Assembly (NCBI RefSeq): GCF_040833985.1
Contig: NZ_CP162139.1
Span: 2,876,501-2,940,500, forward strand
Reading direction: 5' to 3'
Length of the DNA: 64,000 bases
DNA from: Leptospira sp. WS4.C2
Lineage (GTDB): Bacteria; Spirochaetota; Leptospiria; Leptospirales; Leptospiraceae
This document shows, piece by piece, positions 53,869 to 62,933 of the stretch. Each line of letters opens with the position of its first letter. The first letter of the stretch is position 1. Below the pieces are notes generated by a model. That model had not been told where the DNA came from. It did not search any database and saw nothing but the letters and a program-made list of their open reading frames with translations. A program made the position numbers and the translations under genes.

Positions 53869-55442
53869 CAAATTCTCCGAATAAAATTTCCGAATCACCA
53901 ACATTACCAAAAACCAAAGGGAATGCGCGGAAATTTGATATCAGTTCTCTATTGGAAGAGGGCCCTCTTCCAATAGCCGGGGAAAAAAAACAAACGATTG
54001 GACTCGATGAAAAATTACGAAAAGTCTATTTTTGGATTACTAATTTTGCGATCATTAATCCGTTCTATGATATTGAATACAATGATACTCCTCCATTAAA
54101 ATTCACAATCGGAGATTCTAAATCAACTGTCACCTTACCCACTGCGCAGAGTTATTCAAGTTTTGTTTTACTTCCCTTACTCACCCTCATTGCCAGAGGG
54201 AAATGTTTGTTAGTCGGTGGTCCCGGACGAGGAAAAACTGCATCCGCCATTCTTATGGGAGTGATTGCAGGGTACCCAATCCGAGAGATCAAACGAGCCA
54301 TCCAACATGGCCAACCCCAAATGACAATCACCGATCTCCTCGGAAACCCACTTCCCAGTGATATGATGCAAGCCAAGTCTATGGACGAAATTAAAATTGC
54401 ATGGAGGAAGTGGCTTGGAATGCAAGTGAAAATCATTGATGAATACAATCGCATTCCCACAAGAACCCAATCTGCCCTTCTCACCATCATGGGAGATAAT
54501 TATGCAGAAATTTTTGACCAAATTTACGAATGCCCTGAAGCCGCATGGTATCTCACTGCCAACGATGATGCTGGCGGGGGAACCTACCAAGTCATTGAAG
54601 CCCTTAGGGATCGGATTGATATTGTAGTAAAGGCCCCGCACTTTAACACACGTTTTATTAAAGATTTAATCCAACGTGTGGAAGAAGGATACAAACCAGA
54701 AACACTCGTTCCCAAAGAAATTGTTTTTTCCGAAGAAGAAATCAAAACGATAAATATAGAAATTCGAAATGTTGTATTTCCACCGAAACTCCGCCGTCGA
54801 ATGGAGTTTTTTACCTCGCAATTTGAGTTTATGGAATATGCGGGGGAACAATTAGAATATAAAACGAAAGATACCGCCAAACTGAGCGCAGTTGATTTTT
54901 CTGTGTTAAGTTCTGCAGAAACCGGTAAGGACAAAACAAAGGATTTAGGTTCCCAAACTAAAAATGGTCTAAGTGTTCGGGCTATTTTTACTTGTATCAA
55001 TTATGCAAAAGCACTGGCATATTTTCGCGGACTAAACGAAGTGAGTTTGGATGACCTAAGCCATGTATTGCCTTTTGTTCTACATGACAAATTAGTACAA
55101 AATTCAGATTCTCCCTTCTTTGAAGACGCAGATAACAAAGTGTACCGTAGCGACCGAGTGAGTTGGATACGAAAACTCTTTAGTTTGTCGCTTAGTGAAT
55201 ATGATAGACTGGGCCTCGATAAAAATGATACGATTAACAATTTATCTGAGAAATTTGAAGAAGGATTAGAGGGATTATCTGCCAAGGACACCAAACAAAG
55301 ATTAGTAGAAATTGAAAAAGAAATTGAGGCGATGGCAAAACAAAGAAAGTTGTATGGGCATATGTTTGATGATTTATTAAAACTCAAATATCTGCACCAA
55401 AGGTATACCAACTACCTCAAGTGGGCGGAATCAAATGTATGA
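53865..55442 (+). CDS. MoxR-type AAA+ ATPase
   Basis: 525 aa, longer than ordinary MoxR (about 330). Walker A GGPGRGKT at residues 118-125, Walker B KIIDEYNRIP (Asp192-Glu193, MoxR-like DExNR), sensor region TANDD near 232 and DRIDIVVKAPHF. A long C-terminal part includes a coiled coil (about 475-515, KQRLVEIEKEIEAMAKQRK). MoxR ATPases act with VWA-domain partners as chaperones. Its neighbour two genes on is such a partner. It overlaps the genes on both sides (ATGA overlaps). Confidence 0.9.
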   Translation: MTNSPNKISESPTLPKTKGNARKFDISSLLEEGPLPIAGEKKQTIGLDEKLRKVYFWITNFAIINPFYDIEYNDTPPLKFTIGDSKSTVTLPTAQSYSSFVLLPLLTLIARGKCLLVGGPGRGKTASAILMGVIAGYPIREIKRAIQHGQPQMTITDLLGNPLPSDMMQAKSMDEIKIAWRKWLGMQVKIIDEYNRIPTRTQSALLTIMGDNYAEIFDQIYECPEAAWYLTANDDAGGGTYQVIEALRDRIDIVVKAPHFNTRFIKDLIQRVEEGYKPETLVPKEIVFSEEEIKTINIEIRNVVFPPKLRRRMEFFTSQFEFMEYAGEQLEYKTKDTAKLSAVDFSVLSSAETGKDKTKDLGSQTKNGLSVRAIFTCINYAKALAYFRGLNEVSLDDLSHVLPFVLHDKLVQNSDSPFFEDADNKVYRSDRVSWIRKLFSLSLSEYDRLGLDKNDTINNLSEKFEEGLEGLSAKDTKQRLVEIEKEIEAMAKQRKLYGHMFDDLLKLKYLHQRYTNYLKWAESNV

Positions 55443-56398
55443 ATCAAAAGACTTGGAAGGAGATCCTTTTAAAGAATCGAGATGTTTGTAACAACCTTGT
55501 ATTCAGTGAAAAAAAAACAAACTCCCACTTTTCAGAAGAAACCCTTGCAGAAACTTTGGGTCCCTTTTATGACTCACTACCAGATGGAATCGACAAAACT
55601 GAATCGGAAGTCATCGTACTTTCTCAATTCCAAACTTTGCTCACACTGATTTCCAAAAACTTTTTCAAACAGAACCCTCCCATTCCCTCTCTTTTTTTTG
55701 ATACCTTACTGTTGTTTGGCCCCCTCTTCCGAGAAAAACTTACAGAATCAATATCATACTTAGCCAATGTCCTTGTCAAAGTCGAAGAAACCAAAAAAGA
55801 ACTCTTCTTAAAAAGAATCCATTCCCTTGCCCCATCCACAACCACGTTCGAAGAATGGAAAATCCTATTGGCAGTCTTCGCTTGGTCCAGTGGAAAACCA
55901 GAATACCGACTCGAGGCAAAAACACAATTTAACTCTCTATCCTTAGCTCTAAAAAAAGAAATCCAAATTCTAGCGGGGATCACGGAAGAACTTTTATCCC
56001 ACCAATTTCCTAGAAGAAAAAACTCCCCGAACGAAACAGATCCCATCCATTTCCGTGTAATTCCCGGTTACACTCTGTTTGGTGGTCTTTTCCAAAGTAT
56101 TCCTTATCTTGATTCAGAATCGAACTCAGGTTCGGATCCAGTGGCAGTCATTTCTGGTACCCATTTATTTTCCCTATATTTGGACCAATTTGGAACTAAC
56201 TTAATCTCAGATGGACAAATCCCTACCGCTCGAGACTTCCCAATCAATCCATCTATCCGATCTTCGTTTTGGAAACTTGTTGTCGGCAAAAAGATAGATC
56301 TAAAACAAATCGTTTCGATTCTTGAATCAGAAGAGTCAATCCTACTCACATTAGAAAATTCGTATAACATCTATTTATTTTATCTAGGTACTACTTAG
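55439..56398 (+). CDS. Unrecognised protein between MoxR and VWA genes
   Basis: 319 aa, soluble, mostly helical, no signal or membrane segment. ATG 55439 overlaps the MoxR stop (ATGA), and the next gene starts directly after its stop. No domain recognised. By position it is likely a dedicated partner of the ATPase/VWA pair. Codon use and length look normal, so it is not a decayed gene. Confidence 0.72.
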   Translation: MNQKTWKEILLKNRDVCNNLVFSEKKTNSHFSEETLAETLGPFYDSLPDGIDKTESEVIVLSQFQTLLTLISKNFFKQNPPIPSLFFDTLLLFGPLFREKLTESISYLANVLVKVEETKKELFLKRIHSLAPSTTTFEEWKILLAVFAWSSGKPEYRLEAKTQFNSLSLALKKEIQILAGITEELLSHQFPRRKNSPNETDPIHFRVIPGYTLFGGLFQSIPYLDSESNSGSDPVAVISGTHLFSLYLDQFGTNLISDGQIPTARDFPINPSIRSSFWKLVVGKKIDLKQIVSILESEESILLTLENSYNIYLFYLGTT

Positions 56399-58051
56399 AT
56401 GGACTTTGTAAAAAACTGGGAAATCCTTTGGAATGAAGCACTCAAACTTTGGAGTGATTATGTTAAATTAACTCCCGCTAAATTTTTATTTTCAGCATCC
56501 GAAGAAAAAACGGAAGGGTTAACCGGGTCATTTGCAGCCATACGTTTGTTAGACCACAGAGTTTTACTCTCTGTAGAACAAATCAAAAAATACAATTTAG
56601 AGGATTACCCTCTAGAAATTATGGGGCACGAAATTGGACACCATGTCTATTGCCCAGGAGATTTGGCCGACCAAGCCAAACTAATTTACCTTGCCGGATT
56701 GGCACTACCAAGGCTTGAGCACCTAACATCGACTATTGTCAATGTCTACGAAGATCTTTACATCAATGACCATCTAAAACGTTACAACCTGTTAAAAATG
56801 GAAGAAGTATACAAAAAAATTGGTAAAAACAAGGACCGGTTTTGGAATTTTTATATGAGAACCTATGAATTGTTATGGGCTTTACCTTCAGAAACTTTAA
56901 CAGAAGGAAAGGTAGATGATCAAATCCAATCGGATGCGAGCCTAGTTTGCCGTATGATTCGTAACTTCCCCAACGATTGGTCGAAGGGTATGTTTGACTT
57001 TGCAAGCATTTGTTTTCCTTATTTCTTTGATACAAAAGAAGGAAATACTTCGAGTTTAGGAAAAATTTCAGTCATCTTAGATACGTTAGATGTTGGAAAA
57101 GGAATGGCTCCTCCTTCTGGAATTACTGACATTGAAGTAGAGTCAGAGTTATTCCCTACAGAAATTGGGTCCATGACAAAAAGGTCTCTAAATCCATCAG
57201 ATTTTTCATCCATTTGTAAGGCGATGGGAATTGATGCAGAAATTTCGGATATAGTGTATAGATATTACAAGGACAAAGCTTTGCCTTATCTGATTCCCTT
57301 TCCTGAGCTAAGAACACCAGGTGCCAAAGAAGAAATTTTGGAAGGAAATGAACTTTGGGATCCAGGTTCCCCTATAGAACAAATCAATTGGATTGAATCC
57401 ACAATCCGTAGCCCCATAGTCATTCCAGGATATACAACCGTAGAGGATCGTTATGGAGAAACGGAATCCTCTGAAATAAAGAAGAATCCCATCGACTTAG
57501 ACTTGTTTGTTGACTGTTCAGGGTCCATGCCAAATCCGCAAACCAGTTTGTCTTATCTGACACTCGCTGGTGCCATCATTTCTTTATCGGCACTACGAAC
57601 GGGAAGTCATGTCCGTGTAACTTTATGGTCTGGTGAAAAAGAATATGAAACAACGAACGGGTTTGTGAGAGATGAAAAAGAGGTTCTAAAAGTGCTTACT
57701 GGATACTTTGGAGGTGGAACCTGTTTTCCTTTGAATTTATTGGAAGAAGGTTACAAAGAAAAACCAAAATCGAAAAGGCATATCCTGATCATCTCGGACG
57801 ATGGGATCGATACTATGTTTACTCAAAAGTATCCAAGAGACCCGAGGGCCATTGCCAAAAATGCCCTAGAAAAAGGTGAAGGGGGCGGTTCCATGGTGCT
57901 ACAACTTTACAATGCAAATGGAAACTCAATTATCAATGAAATGGGGAAATCGGGATGGGAGTTATATCCGATTCAAAGTTGGGAAGACCTCATTCAATTC
58001 AGTAAAGATTTTGTGTATAGAAATTATGTTAGAAATCAGATACTACATTAA
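56399..58051 (+). CDS. HExxH metallopeptidase-like plus VWA domain protein
   Basis: 550 aa. The N-terminal half holds HEIGHH at residues 77-82, a zinc-peptidase HExxH motif, followed by ENVYED-like acidic residues near 118 that could be the third ligand. The C-terminal ~180 residues form a VWA domain with MIDAS DxSxS (DCSGS near 371-375), conserved Thr near 438 and Asp near 466 (ISDDGID). Putative metallopeptidase-VWA proteins (COG3864-like) are known to sit next to MoxR ATPases; the match is by layout, not by search. Peptidase activity is inference. Confidence 0.82.
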   Translation: MDFVKNWEILWNEALKLWSDYVKLTPAKFLFSASEEKTEGLTGSFAAIRLLDHRVLLSVEQIKKYNLEDYPLEIMGHEIGHHVYCPGDLADQAKLIYLAGLALPRLEHLTSTIVNVYEDLYINDHLKRYNLLKMEEVYKKIGKNKDRFWNFYMRTYELLWALPSETLTEGKVDDQIQSDASLVCRMIRNFPNDWSKGMFDFASICFPYFFDTKEGNTSSLGKISVILDTLDVGKGMAPPSGITDIEVESELFPTEIGSMTKRSLNPSDFSSICKAMGIDAEISDIVYRYYKDKALPYLIPFPELRTPGAKEEILEGNELWDPGSPIEQINWIESTIRSPIVIPGYTTVEDRYGETESSEIKKNPIDLDLFVDCSGSMPNPQTSLSYLTLAGAIISLSALRTGSHVRVTLWSGEKEYETTNGFVRDEKEVLKVLTGYFGGGTCFPLNLLEEGYKEKPKSKRHILIISDDGIDTMFTQKYPRDPRAIAKNALEKGEGGGSMVLQLYNANGNSIINEMGKSGWELYPIQSWEDLIQFSKDFVYRNYVRNQILH

Positions 58052-58577
58052 ACAAATTCTCAATTTCCCAATTCTATCTGTGGATTTTAAAACCGTATCC
58101 TTAGATGCTTTATGGTTTGATGCCCTAATGACAAAAAGAAAAGGGCTGCTTTCTCCACTGTTTGACAAGTCCCAGAACAAAATCACAAACCTTGATACCA
58201 AAGCCACTCACGTCCTTCTCGCTTATATACTCTTTGATCCAGATTCTGAAATCCCGGAATTTGATTTCCAAAAACTAACAAAATATTTGTTTGAAACCGT
58301 TCCTGAATTGTGTAAACTCGTCCATCCTTATACTGAATGGACCAAGGATGCAGAGAGGGCAGAAGAACTGATCAGAAGTTTGTTCCAAACTTTGGATTTA
58401 TTACCAGCTAACGAAACGAAGGTTTATTTTGAAGATAGATACCGTTCAATCGACTCTAGAGAAAGACTAAGAATTTTAGACCAAACCAAAAAAGCACAAG
58501 AACGAGCCAAAGAAATTCTAAGGCAAATGAAAAAAAAAGAAGAGGAAGAAGCGGCCTCTAAATACAATCGTGAGTGA
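58026..58577 (+). CDS. Unrecognised small protein, MoxR operon
   Basis: 183 aa from ATG 58026, overlapping the VWA gene by 26 bases. The first half is mixed, the second strongly helical and charged (ERLRILDQTKKAQERAKEILRQ, ending KKKEEEEAASKYNRE), probably a coiled coil. No family recognised. Coupled to its neighbours on both sides. Confidence 0.7.
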   Translation: MLEIRYYIKQILNFPILSVDFKTVSLDALWFDALMTKRKGLLSPLFDKSQNKITNLDTKATHVLLAYILFDPDSEIPEFDFQKLTKYLFETVPELCKLVHPYTEWTKDAERAEELIRSLFQTLDLLPANETKVYFEDRYRSIDSRERLRILDQTKKAQERAKEILRQMKKKEEEEAASKYNRE

Positions 58578-60027
58578 TCCAAATAAAAATCGAAATTCCC
58601 CTCTTATGTCAGAAGATTGGGCGGTGGAACTTGAGAAATTGATTCACTCACCATATGCACCCGTTTGGAATGCAAATATTGGAGACAGAATCGAAAAAAA
58701 AGATTTTGATTTTGTTCAAGATTTTAAAACCTCACTCTACCATTCCAAAGAAAACCAAATTTATTTGGACCAGAAAGGGGCCATTCAATTTATCCGAAAG
58801 AACCAATTCCAATCTTCTTTTTTTAGAACCCAGTTGCTTTCCTTGGCAGGCCAATCCATAGATGAAAATTTTGAATCCATTCCCTTTACGACAAGAGAGG
58901 ACTTACAAACAAAGATTGCCGAAATCATTCCCAGTGATATGGACCTAAACCGAATGGTCGTCAATCCCACATCTGGGACAACGGGCCTACCGATCCTTGC
59001 ACCAAACCATCCGAGAGCCGTAGGTTGTTATGTTCCTTTAATTGAGTGGACTGTGGAGAGGTATGGTGTAGTTCCCAAACATAGTCCTAAATCTACTTTT
59101 GCTGTCCAACTTTGTTATCAAGAAAACACCATTGTATATGCAACAAGTCATAGTTTGGCGGAAGGTGCAAAGTTTGCAAAAATTAATCTGCATCCACTTG
59201 CTTGGAAAAATCCTTCGGATATAGAAAATTTTATCAAGGAATGTTCTCCGCAAATTCTAACAGGAGATCCTTATGCTTTGGAAATGGCAATGAAAATGGG
59301 TTTGGATTATAAACCAGAGGCAATCCATTCCACAGCTTTGGAGTTAACAACGAGTTTACGAGAAAAATTAAAGGAACATTTTCAATGCCCTATCATCAAC
59401 TTCTATTCCTTAAACGAAACTGGACCCATCGCCTATGTTTGTCCGACAAATCCAAATTGGATGCATATCCTTCCTCATGACATTTATATAGAGATTGTCT
59501 CGAACGAAACAGGAGAAGTGAAATCCACTGGGAACGTGGGGGATATCGTAGTCACTGGTGGAAGAAATCCCTACCTACCTTTACTTCGGTACAAAACAGG
59601 AGACAGAGGCGAACTTCATTATGGCCTTTGCAGTTGTGGCGACCACTTTCCTCGTCTGCGACTGTTATCTGGCAGAAAACCAGTTTATTTTACAAAACCA
59701 AATGGCGAAACAGTCAATCCCATTGATGTTGCGAGAATTCTCAGGCGAAATCCACATATCTACCAGTTCCAAATGGAACAAATTACCAAAAAGAATTTTA
59801 TTTGTCGGGTCTCCGCCTCCAGTGAATTTTTAGAACTAACAGAGGTAAATGGGGAATCGGGAACTACCACCCACGGCAATGCACTCCAAATTCAATTACA
59901 GTTAGAATTACAATCCCTACTCGGTTTTGACTCCGAAGTTAAAATTGACACCAACTTCCCGTTAGATGGAAAAAAACAAATCGCCTTTATCAATTCTTAT
60001 TTAGAAACACCGGACAAAACACAATGA
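58570..60027 (+). CDS. AMP-forming acyl-CoA ligase family protein (PaaK-like)
   Basis: 485 aa. Adenylation motifs: VNPTSGTTGLPI (P-loop-like, near residue 134), YSLNETGP, and LPLLRYKTGDRG; a C-terminal lid domain follows. This is the phenylacetate-CoA ligase-like branch, which activates a carboxylic acid with ATP and loads it on CoA or a carrier. The substrate is unknown. A GTG start at 58570 overlaps the preceding gene by 8 bases; an ATG at 58606 is equally possible. Its stop overlaps the NadR-like gene by 4 bases. A metabolic link to the MoxR genes is not obvious. Confidence 0.85.
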   Translation: MSDPNKNRNSPLMSEDWAVELEKLIHSPYAPVWNANIGDRIEKKDFDFVQDFKTSLYHSKENQIYLDQKGAIQFIRKNQFQSSFFRTQLLSLAGQSIDENFESIPFTTREDLQTKIAEIIPSDMDLNRMVVNPTSGTTGLPILAPNHPRAVGCYVPLIEWTVERYGVVPKHSPKSTFAVQLCYQENTIVYATSHSLAEGAKFAKINLHPLAWKNPSDIENFIKECSPQILTGDPYALEMAMKMGLDYKPEAIHSTALELTTSLREKLKEHFQCPIINFYSLNETGPIAYVCPTNPNWMHILPHDIYIEIVSNETGEVKSTGNVGDIVVTGGRNPYLPLLRYKTGDRGELHYGLCSCGDHFPRLRLLSGRKPVYFTKPNGETVNPIDVARILRRNPHIYQFQMEQITKKNFICRVSASSEFLELTEVNGESGTTTHGNALQIQLQLELQSLLGFDSEVKIDTNFPLDGKKQIAFINSYLETPDKTQ

Positions 60028-61052
60028 CCCACGGCTTAGTTCTTGGAAAATTCTATCCCCCGCACAAAGGACATATCCATCTCATCACTGAAGCAAAAAA
60101 AAACTGCGACGAACTCACCGTTCTTGTCTGCTCCTTACAAGCGGAACTAATTCCTGGGGATTTGCGATTCGAATGGATGCAAACTCTACTCCCAGATCCC
60201 AAGATCCATGTAGTTTGGGTTCAAGACGAAAACCCACAATACCCAGAGGAACATCCTAATTTTTGGAATCTCTGGCGAGAAACAATTGAAAGCCATACCA
60301 AAAGGAAAGTGAATTTCCTTTTTACCTCTGAGGCATATGGAGATCCACTTTCAAAAGTACTAGGATGTGAACACAAACTCATTGACTTGGAACGAAAAAC
60401 CTTTCCGATCTCTGCGACTCAGATTCGAGAAACACCACTCACCCATTGGGAATGGATTCCCGAACTGATCAGACCTTACTTTCTCAAACGAATTGTCCTT
60501 ACTGGTAGTGAGTCGGTAGGCAAAACCAGTTTGGCGATGGCTTTAGCAAAACATTTCCAAACCAATTGGATTCCGGAATTTGCACGAGAGTATTTGGAAT
60601 CCAAAGAAAGTCCTATGGACGAATCTGATTTTTTACCCATTGCCCAAGGGCATTTAATCTCGGAAGTGGAGGCAGCAAAAACGGCCAATGGAATTTTATT
60701 TTTAGATACAGATCTACTCACAACCAAAGTGTATTTGGAGCGGTATTATGAATCCGAGATTCCTTGGCTCACAGAACGAGCGCTAGGTTTACAATACGAC
60801 GACTCTCTTTTTTTGGACATTGATATTCCATGGATGGAAGACAAACTGAGAGATTTAGGTGATGAACGTGAATCCATGCGAGAACGATTTTTACAAGCCA
60901 TGAAAGAATCTAATCGTCATTTCCAATGGATACGGGGAAATTATAAAGAAAGAGAGGACCGGGCCATAGAGATTGTAAACCAAATCAAAAACCTTCCGAT
61001 GAACCCGGAATCGTTTACCAAAAAGCAGAGGACATTACGTAACTTTGAATGA
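60024..61052 (+). CDS. nadR: NadR-like bifunctional NMN adenylyltransferase/ribosylnicotinamide kinase
   Basis: 342 aa. N-terminal nucleotidyltransferase: GKFYPPHKGH (HxGH at 14-17) and ISATQIRE (129-136). C-terminal kinase: Walker A GSESVGKT at 161-168 and LFLDTDLLTT. It lacks the N-terminal helix-turn-helix of enterobacterial NadR, so it is an enzyme only. It phosphorylates nicotinamide riboside and makes NAD. Its last 38 bases overlap the convergent oxygenase gene in another strand. Confidence 0.92.
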   Translation: MTHGLVLGKFYPPHKGHIHLITEAKKNCDELTVLVCSLQAELIPGDLRFEWMQTLLPDPKIHVVWVQDENPQYPEEHPNFWNLWRETIESHTKRKVNFLFTSEAYGDPLSKVLGCEHKLIDLERKTFPISATQIRETPLTHWEWIPELIRPYFLKRIVLTGSESVGKTSLAMALAKHFQTNWIPEFAREYLESKESPMDESDFLPIAQGHLISEVEAAKTANGILFLDTDLLTTKVYLERYYESEIPWLTERALGLQYDDSLFLDIDIPWMEDKLRDLGDERESMRERFLQAMKESNRHFQWIRGNYKEREDRAIEIVNQIKNLPMNPESFTKKQRTLRNFE

Positions 61053-61866
61053 TGTCCCGAGAAAGGATCTCCCCTGTTTTTAGATGTTTCATATCAAAAA
61101 GAGTGGTTCCCGTCGAATGATTGTCCATATTTTTAGGGCCCCTGTGGTTTCGAATCGCTTCACCCAAAACAAAACGAATCTCTAAACTAAACCGTGAAAA
61201 CCCTTGGTGGTTTTCTTCCGTTCCATGTAAGTGGTGAGAAGAAAATAGAAAGTAATCCCCAAAATTTCCAGAAACAGAAAATCGGTTGGGATCTTTCGGG
61301 AAAGTATCTGGTTTGGGGAAAACTTTTTCCGCCAAACGGGGATGAGTTGATGTTTGGAATCCACCTGTCTCTATCCAATGCGAATAATCAAACAGGCGGG
61401 AGTTGTTTGCGATTGCGTTTGTAAAATAAGACGGATAAATGGCAAACCCCGCTCCCGGTTTGACATAAGTAATCGGAATCCAAAGGTTGATTTGGTTTTC
61501 TGGATTGGCATACCAAGGATCTCTGTGGATGTATAGAACCGCCTCAGAGCCGGACATAGTATGAAATCCGTTCGGAACACAACGCAATCGAAATAGATCC
61601 ACATACACATCGTCCGGATCCATTCCAAAAGATTCAAACAGGGGACTAAGATAAAATCTCAAATCATGATTTTCATAAATCCGCGTTCGGATTTGTTTCA
61701 TCCGTTCCACAAGCTCGAAGTAGGGAATTTGGGAACTAATCACGACAGGATTCCCTTCAGAGAATTCTTCGTTTATATATTGTTTGATGGTATCTAAAAA
61801 AAGGAAGGAAGGATTCGGGAATCTACCGGAGAAGGTTTCACCGGCAAACAATGATTCAAGTAACAT
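61015..61866 (-). CDS. PhyH-like Fe(II)/2-oxoglutarate oxygenase
   Basis: 283 aa. A jelly-roll core is suggested by HRD in LYIHRDPWYA (HxD, first His and Asp), INLWIPITYVKPGAGFAIYP, the second His in SSHHLHGTEEN, and Arg in GFSRFSLEIRF, which would bind the 2-oxoglutarate carboxylate. Such enzymes hydroxylate small molecules or lipids. Substrate unknown. Third gene of a leftward group (ICMT-like, short helical protein, oxygenase); its start overlaps the previous stop by 11 bases. Confidence 0.75.
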   Translation of the reverse strand: MLLESLFAGETFSGRFPNPSFLFLDTIKQYINEEFSEGNPVVISSQIPYFELVERMKQIRTRIYENHDLRFYLSPLFESFGMDPDDVYVDLFRLRCVPNGFHTMSGSEAVLYIHRDPWYANPENQINLWIPITYVKPGAGFAIYPSYFTNAIANNSRLFDYSHWIETGGFQTSTHPRLAEKVFPKPDTFPKDPNRFSVSGNFGDYFLFSSHHLHGTEENHQGFSRFSLEIRFVLGEAIRNHRGPKNMDNHSTGTTLFDMKHLKTGEILSRDIIQSYVMSSAFW

Positions 61867-62119
61867 TGTCCTTAGTTTGTTTTTCTATTTCTGCTTTTAG
61901 TTCGACGATACTCATATACAAATTAGCAAATGTTGTGAGTTGGTTCATGGCATCTTGCAGACCTGCCTTAAACAAAAGTCCGTTGTCCATATGTTCTCGA
62001 AAGATGGTAAGCGGATTTTCCGCCTCCATACTCTCTACCGTTTTTTGGTAAGATTCCATTAGCTCCCTTTTGTCTAAAAGAGACTCTGGAACCTTCCAAC
62101 CATTGGACAACCGACTCAT
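61856..62119 (-). CDS. Small helical protein
   Basis: 87 aa, almost wholly helical with heptad-like spacing (LMESYQKTVESMEAENPLTIF; ANLYMSIVELKAEIEKQTK). No signal, no known domain. Its position between a membrane methyltransferase (5 bases upstream) and an oxygenase (overlap) suggests a small adaptor. Function unknown. Confidence 0.7.
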   Translation of the reverse strand: MSRLSNGWKVPESLLDKRELMESYQKTVESMEAENPLTIFREHMDNGLLFKAGLQDAMNQLTTFANLYMSIVELKAEIEKQTKDNVT

Positions 62120-62124
62120 AAATA

Positions 62125-62886
62125 CTATCTACCGTCGACTTCTAGAAGTTTGGTGGCCTTTACAATGACACGAGTAACAACATAGAAAACGAGACCAAAT
62201 CCTAAAAACCAAGTATGGAAAGGTTTCCAGATTCCCGTGATGTCCACGGAACGGAGTGATGGTTCTTGGTAGTAAACTTGGATCAAATCAAAAACCGTAA
62301 ACACTACGATGATTCCAAATAAACTTGGGTATTCGCGTTTCCAAATATTTCGGAAGGAAAAATCCAAATTAGGTTTCACATATCCAGAAAGTCTAGGAAT
62401 GAAGGCTGGAGTTTTGTCCGCCCATTCTAAATATCCTTTTGCGAATTTTCCACGAAGGAAGTATTCTTCTGCGAATATAATCCTTTCGTAATATAGATAA
62501 AAGAACATGATGTATACGAGTGCAAAAGCAAAATCCCGTAGGATAAACACAGGCCCAAGATACATCAGAAAATTCCCTACATAAAGAGGATGTCTAACTA
62601 ATGAATAAATTCCTGATTGGTTTACTACATCAGCAACTTGTTGTTTTGTGTTCCTACCGGAAGTATTTTTGGGAGTGTATCCAATCGTAAAACATCTAAC
62701 AAAAAGTCCCGCAAAACTTACAAGAAATGCACCACAAAGCCAATATAAATTGGAGTTATAGTTACCTTGGAAATAAGGGACATACGGTAGATACAGTAAG
62801 GAAAGGAACAAAATGACTCCTGGAATGTAGGAGCGCCATCGGAAGAGAAAATTGCCTTGTTGGTTGAGTTCTTCTATAAGTGCCAT
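62125..62886 (-). CDS. Isoprenylcysteine/phospholipid methyltransferase-like membrane protein
   Basis: 253 aa with about six membrane segments. The C-terminal half carries the ICMT/PEMT-like SAM site: GIYSLVRHPLYVGNFLMY (RHPxYxG) and a later Glu-rich block YYERIIFAEEYF. Substrate is most likely a lipid, not a prenylated protein. First in a leftward three-gene group, divergent from the acyltransferase by 47 bases. Confidence 0.85.
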   Translation of the reverse strand: MALIEELNQQGNFLFRWRSYIPGVILFLSLLYLPYVPYFQGNYNSNLYWLCGAFLVSFAGLFVRCFTIGYTPKNTSGRNTKQQVADVVNQSGIYSLVRHPLYVGNFLMYLGPVFILRDFAFALVYIMFFYLYYERIIFAEEYFLRGKFAKGYLEWADKTPAFIPRLSGYVKPNLDFSFRNIWKREYPSLFGIIVVFTVFDLIQVYYQEPSLRSVDITGIWKPFHTWFLGFGLVFYVVTRVIVKATKLLEVDGR

Positions 62887-62933
62887 GTGAATTCGTACTT
62901 GCTTCCTTTGATTAATCTGTCAGCTTTCGTCCT

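Noticed and set aside
54210..54641. 143-codon minus-strand open frame inside the MoxR gene
   Set aside because: Antisense to the Walker A/B region, with no protein-like features.
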